In this document: positions 8,681 through 10,556 of the stretch, piece by piece
Layout: every line of letters begins with the position of its first letter
How positions within the stretch are numbered: the stretch's first letter is position 1
Origin: SG8-40 sp035528435
GTDB taxonomy: Bacteria; Pseudomonadota; Gammaproteobacteria; Burkholderiales; Eutrophovitaceae
Length of the DNA: 10,556 nt
NCBI GenBank assembly: GCA_035528435.1
Contig: DATKYN010000085.1
Location: 1-10,556, forward strand
Direction: 5' to 3'
The notes under the pieces: model-generated
What the model was told of the DNA's origin: nothing
Seen by the model: only the letters and a program-made list of their open reading frames with translations
Databases searched by the model: none
Program-made: the position numbers and the translations under genes

Positions 8681-8695
8681 CACATTCATTATGTG
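8681..8695. promoter_or_regulatory. Inverted repeat, candidate operator of the regulator gene
   Basis: CACAT (8681-8685) and ATGTG (8691-8695) are perfect inverted 5-base arms with a 5-base spacer, 26-40 bases upstream of the regulator start. The minus-strand sequence CATAAT at 8693-8688 overlaps one arm and resembles a -10 box, so binding here could block transcription. Function is inferred. Confidence 0.4.
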
Positions 8696-8724
8696 TCCGT
8701 CATGACCCATAAAACGTTGGTCAC

Positions 8725-8753
8725 CGCACACGCGTAATGTGCGAAATTCACAT
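8725..8753. promoter_or_regulatory. Two overlapping inverted repeats, candidate operators
   Basis: CGCACA (8725-8730) with TGTGCG (8738-8743) gives 6-base arms around 7 bases. ATGTG (8737-8741) with CACAT (8749-8753) gives 5-base arms around 7 bases. They share the TGTG half-site, so two proteins or two binding modes could not occupy both at once. The half-site word is the same as in the repeat at 8681-8695. Confidence 0.4.
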
Positions 8754-8820
8754 ACCGCACTGCAGCATCGCCACAATGCCTTTGCTCGCCAACCAAGTTA
8801 ATGGAAATTCAAAACCTATT

Positions 8821-8854
8821 CGTAAGCTATCGGTAAGCCATGTTTCAGTCTAAT
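8821..8854 (+). promoter_or_regulatory. SARP-like direct repeat and -10 box before the secreted-protein gene
   Basis: CGTAAGC (8821-8827) and GGTAAGC (8832-8838) are near-identical heptamers 11 bases apart, one helical turn, which is the spacing known for SARP-type activators. TCTAAT at 8849-8854 matches the -10 consensus at five of six positions, 10 bases after the second heptamer. No -35-like box is present 17 bases upstream of it (GCTATC). This fits an activator-dependent promoter, with the transcript starting near 8861 and a leader of about 100 bases. Confidence 0.4.
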
Positions 8855-8860
8855 TACTGA
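8845..8860. promoter_or_regulatory. Inverted repeat over the -10 region
   Basis: TCAGT (8845-8849) and ACTGA (8856-8860) are perfect inverted arms around CTAATT. The repeat covers the -10-like TCTAAT and could be a repressor site. A GATGC/GCATC inverted repeat with a 2-base spacer follows at 8869-8880. Confidence 0.3.
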
Positions 8861-8897
8861 CAGCATGCGATGCCTGCATCACAACCATTGCGTGCAA

Positions 8898-8931
8898 CCG
8901 GGCCAGGTGAAACATCACTGCCTGGCTCCGG
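8898..8931 (+). other. Strong hairpin in the likely leader of the secreted-protein gene
   Basis: CCGG-GCCAGG (8898-8907) pairs with CCTGGC-T-CCGG (8921-8931, one bulged T). Inside, TGA (8908-8910) pairs with TCA (8915-8917) around the loop AACA, with CTG bulged out. That is 13 pairs in total, mostly G-C. It ends 16 bases before the GGGAG ribosome site. No T-tract follows, so it is not a terminator; it may stabilise the mRNA or control access to the ribosome site. Confidence 0.5.
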
Positions 8932-8962
8932 GCCAATCAATAAAAATGGGAGATGCCTGGTA

Positions 8963-9481
8963 ATGTCAATATCATCAAGTGGATTTTTCGTGCGTTTAAG
9001 CGTGGCGGCATTTGTTGCCACCGCTCTCGCCATAGTTGCGCCGTCAGCTTCCGCGCAAAACTGGAAAGCTACCGGATACTTCGGCTGGTTCGGCGTTGGC
9101 AAAGCGCACCAGATCGAAGAGGGCCATTTCTACTGGGTGGGCGAGTTCAGCGGCACCTTCTTCAGCGACGAGGGCAAAGGCGGTCTGTTTCACCTCGCGG
9201 GCGTGAAATGCCCGGCCTGGTTCGAACTTGATTTCAACAAGGATAAGGCGAACGGGGGTGGTTACTGCATCGTTACCGATCTGGATGGTGACCAGGCCTA
9301 TTTGCGCTGGGAAGAAGCGAATGTGTCAGCGAAGCTAGGCTCGCCCGGCCCTGGCACTTTCGAGTACACGGGCGGCACCGGCAAGTACAACGGCATTTCC
9401 GGCAAAAACAGGTTTGCCGGCGTCACGCAGGTGAACTGGTCTGACGGCACCTCCAGCGGCTACGCCACCTGGAACCGCTGA
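8963..9481 (+). CDS. Small secreted protein of unknown function
   Basis: Protein of 172 residues from ATG 8963. GGGAG at 8948-8952 precedes this ATG by 10 bases, and a signal peptide begins at exactly this methionine. The reading frame also holds an ATG at 8870, but this lacks a ribosome site and would bury the signal peptide behind 31 residues. Residues 1-31 form a Sec signal with a hydrophobic core (VAAFVATALAIVA) and cleavage after SASA. The mature part is about 140 residues, rich in Gly and aromatics, beta-rich in pattern, and has two cysteines (C83, C102) that could form a disulfide in the periplasm. Motifs are CIVTDLDGD (102-110) and GGTGKYNGISG (137-147). The latter kind of 'GTGKYxGI' turn recurs in secreted beta-barrel proteins of unknown function in proteobacteria. 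D106-x-D108-G-D110 with E117 also fits an EF-hand-like loop. No enzyme motif is seen. It is transcribed alone and ends before a terminator. Confidence 0.85.
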   Translation: MSISSSGFFVRLSVAAFVATALAIVAPSASAQNWKATGYFGWFGVGKAHQIEEGHFYWVGEFSGTFFSDEGKGGLFHLAGVKCPAWFELDFNKDKANGGGYCIVTDLDGDQAYLRWEEANVSAKLGSPGPGTFEYTGGTGKYNGISGKNRFAGVTQVNWSDGTSSGYATWNR

Positions 9482-9548
9482 AACGAACGCGACACTGCGA
9501 GGCACGAACTGAGCCGAGCACTTTCAACACGGATGAGCGCCTCGACAC

Positions 9549-9579
9549 GCGAGCCGGATATTCCGGCTCGCTTACTTTC
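9549..9579 (+). terminator. Terminator hairpin after the secreted-protein gene
   Basis: GCGAGCCGGA (9549-9558) and TCCGGCTCGC (9562-9571) form a perfect 10-base-pair GC-rich stem with a 3-base loop, followed by TTACTTTC. The T-run is imperfect but present only on the plus strand, which fits the gene that ends 68 bases before. The remaining 180 bases up to the hydrolase gene hold nothing I can support. Confidence 0.7.
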
Positions 9580-9758
9580 AGGCGCTTGTTCTGCCAATTC
9601 GCAGCGTCCACCCTACCCACGCTGTCACGCGCCAAAGCGCTATCGGCGGGCGAAAACGGAGCAAGTTTTAGAATTTCGCAGTGACACAGACAGCTTCGTC
9701 GCGCGATGCAGCCTTGACAAGACAGAGGTGATGGATTGACCGGTCCGGACGAACATCG

Positions 9759-10556
9759 CTACTGCTGCATCAAGTAGCGCCGGAACCAGTCGAGCGCCAG
9801 CGAAGATGCCGCAGGGTAGTGCTGGTTGTAGATGCCGTAGTGTTTGCCGGGGAACGTTCTGTACTCGGCTTGCACGTTGTTCTGGAGGATCTCGTATACG
9901 GCATGACCGTTTTTCATTCGGTCAAATAAATCTTCTCCGGTCACGTCGATCACCAGCGTTGGCACGCGCACGTCTTGCGCAGAGTCGATCGGGCGGTAGT
10001 CGGCCATCTTGGCAAGATCGGGAGTGCCGCGCAGGTTCGGAACAACGTCGATACCTTGCGGGATCGGATCGATGACACCACGTGCCTTGTCGGTCGCGCG
10101 CTGGTCGGCAAAACGCCGCCGCTCCGGCGTCCAGCCAACGCCCTGATAACCGACCTGACTGACAATGGCCGCTACCCTCTTGTCGCGTGCGCCGACAACG
10201 ATGACGTGGCCACCTGAATAGCTGGTTCCCCAAATGCCGATTCGATCAACGTCAACACCGGGTTCACCGGCAAGGTAGTCGAGCGCGCTGGTGATATCAC
10301 GGACCTGGTCATGCGGGTCCACTACCTCGCGAATCGCACGGGCGCGTACCGTGACTTCCCCGTTTTCATCAGGGCGGGGTTGGTCGCCGATGATGACCAG
10401 GCGACTGTCGCTGTCGGCCCAACCCCGATAGTCAAACGCCAACACCACAAAGCCGGCATTGGCGAACTTCGGCGCGTAGGTATTGTTCAGGTGGCTCCGC
10501 TCCCCTCCCCAGCCATGCGTGAGCAGAATTGCCGGACGTTTAACGCCATCGCCAGA
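9759..10556 (-). CDS. Alpha/beta hydrolase, C-terminal 265 residues (partial)
   Basis: The frame is open to the right edge; a GTG at 10446-10448 is internal, because homologous sequence continues upstream of it. The visible part begins in the first core strand: AILLTHGWGG (HGWGG at 10503-10517) is the oxyanion-hole motif after strand 3, followed by FVVLAFDYRGW. The nucleophile elbow is IWGTSYSGGH, with the serine codon at 10221-10223; the fourth motif position after the serine is Ser rather than Gly, as in some S15/acetyl xylan esterase-like groups. LVIDVTGEDLFDR supplies the acid, and GKHYGIYN the histidine (9840-9842). The triad is complete. Relatives include dienelactone hydrolase-like and dipeptidyl peptidase S15-like enzymes; the substrate cannot be told. 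No signal peptide can be judged, since the N-terminus is outside the window. Convergent with the secreted-protein gene. Confidence 0.88.
   Translation of the reverse strand, partial: SGDGVKRPAILLTHGWGGERSHLNNTYAPKFANAGFVVLAFDYRGWADSDSRLVIIGDQPRPDENGEVTVRARAIREVVDPHDQVRDITSALDYLAGEPGVDVDRIGIWGTSYSGGHVIVVGARDKRVAAIVSQVGYQGVGWTPERRRFADQRATDKARGVIDPIPQGIDVVPNLRGTPDLAKMADYRPIDSAQDVRVPTLVIDVTGEDLFDRMKNGHAVYEILQNNVQAEYRTFPGKHYGIYNQHYPAASSLALDWFRRYLMQQ

Noticed and set aside
8656..8685. Longer start for the regulator at ATG 8685
   Set aside because: The GGAGG at 8665-8661 is ideally placed for ATG 8655, and ATG 8685 has no ribosome site.
8738..8752. CRP-like site TGTG-N7-CACA
   Set aside because: The spacer is one base shorter than the CRP consensus and the inner A/T positions do not match, so I list it only as an inverted repeat.
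8870..8962. Longer start for the secreted protein at ATG 8870
   Set aside because: No ribosome site, and it would place 31 residues ahead of a complete signal peptide. The leader hairpin would also lie inside the coding sequence.
9533..9739. Small plus-strand open frame of 68 codons after the secreted-protein gene
   Set aside because: It spans the terminator hairpin, has no ribosome site, and its Arg/Ser/Pro-rich translation has no recognisable pattern.
9714..9742. Perfect -35 hexamer TTGACA at 9714-9719
   Set aside because: No -10-like box follows at 16-18 bases, and no plus-strand gene lies downstream; it runs into the 3' end of the minus-strand hydrolase.

Overview
The window looks like ordinary chromosome from a GC-rich Gram-negative bacterium, most likely a proteobacterium. 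The reasons are the tamA-tamB outer-membrane pair, Sec signal peptides, Shine-Dalgarno sequences and the codon use. Lineage cannot be fixed further from the sequence. I see no transposase, phage gene, CRISPR array, tRNA or rRNA.

Layout, left to right. (1) 1-90: the last codons of a plus-strand gene whose tail resembles a glutathione S-transferase. (2) 268-1953 (+): a zinc-type amidohydrolase of the N-acyl-D-amino-acid deacylase group. (3) 2059-3819 and 3816-7652 (+): tamA and tamB, overlapping by 4 bases and surely co-translated. They encode the translocation and assembly module, with an Omp85-family barrel in the outer membrane and an inner-membrane-anchored protein that spans the periplasm. 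(4) 7633-8655 (-): a stand-alone regulator with an OmpR/SARP-like winged helix and a shortened bacterial transcriptional activator (BTAD) domain. It runs tail-to-tail into tamB with a 20-base overlap. (5) 8656-8962: a divergent control region of about 300 bases, rich in inverted repeats. It holds an 11-base-period direct repeat just before a -10-like box, and a strong hairpin in the likely leader. (6) 8963-9481 (+): a small secreted protein of unknown function, followed by a good terminator hairpin. (7) 9759-10556 (-): the C-terminal 265 residues of an alpha/beta hydrolase that continues past the right edge.

How they fit. The tamA-tamB operon is housekeeping cell-envelope machinery. The two hydrolases have no visible link to it or to each other. 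The most interesting part is 7633-9579: a SARP/BTAD-type regulator divergent from a small secreted protein gene, whose promoter appears to carry SARP-style heptamers 11 bases apart in place of a recognisable -35 box. That suggests a small regulator-target module, but this is inference from sequence pattern only. Nothing here proves a new biological system.
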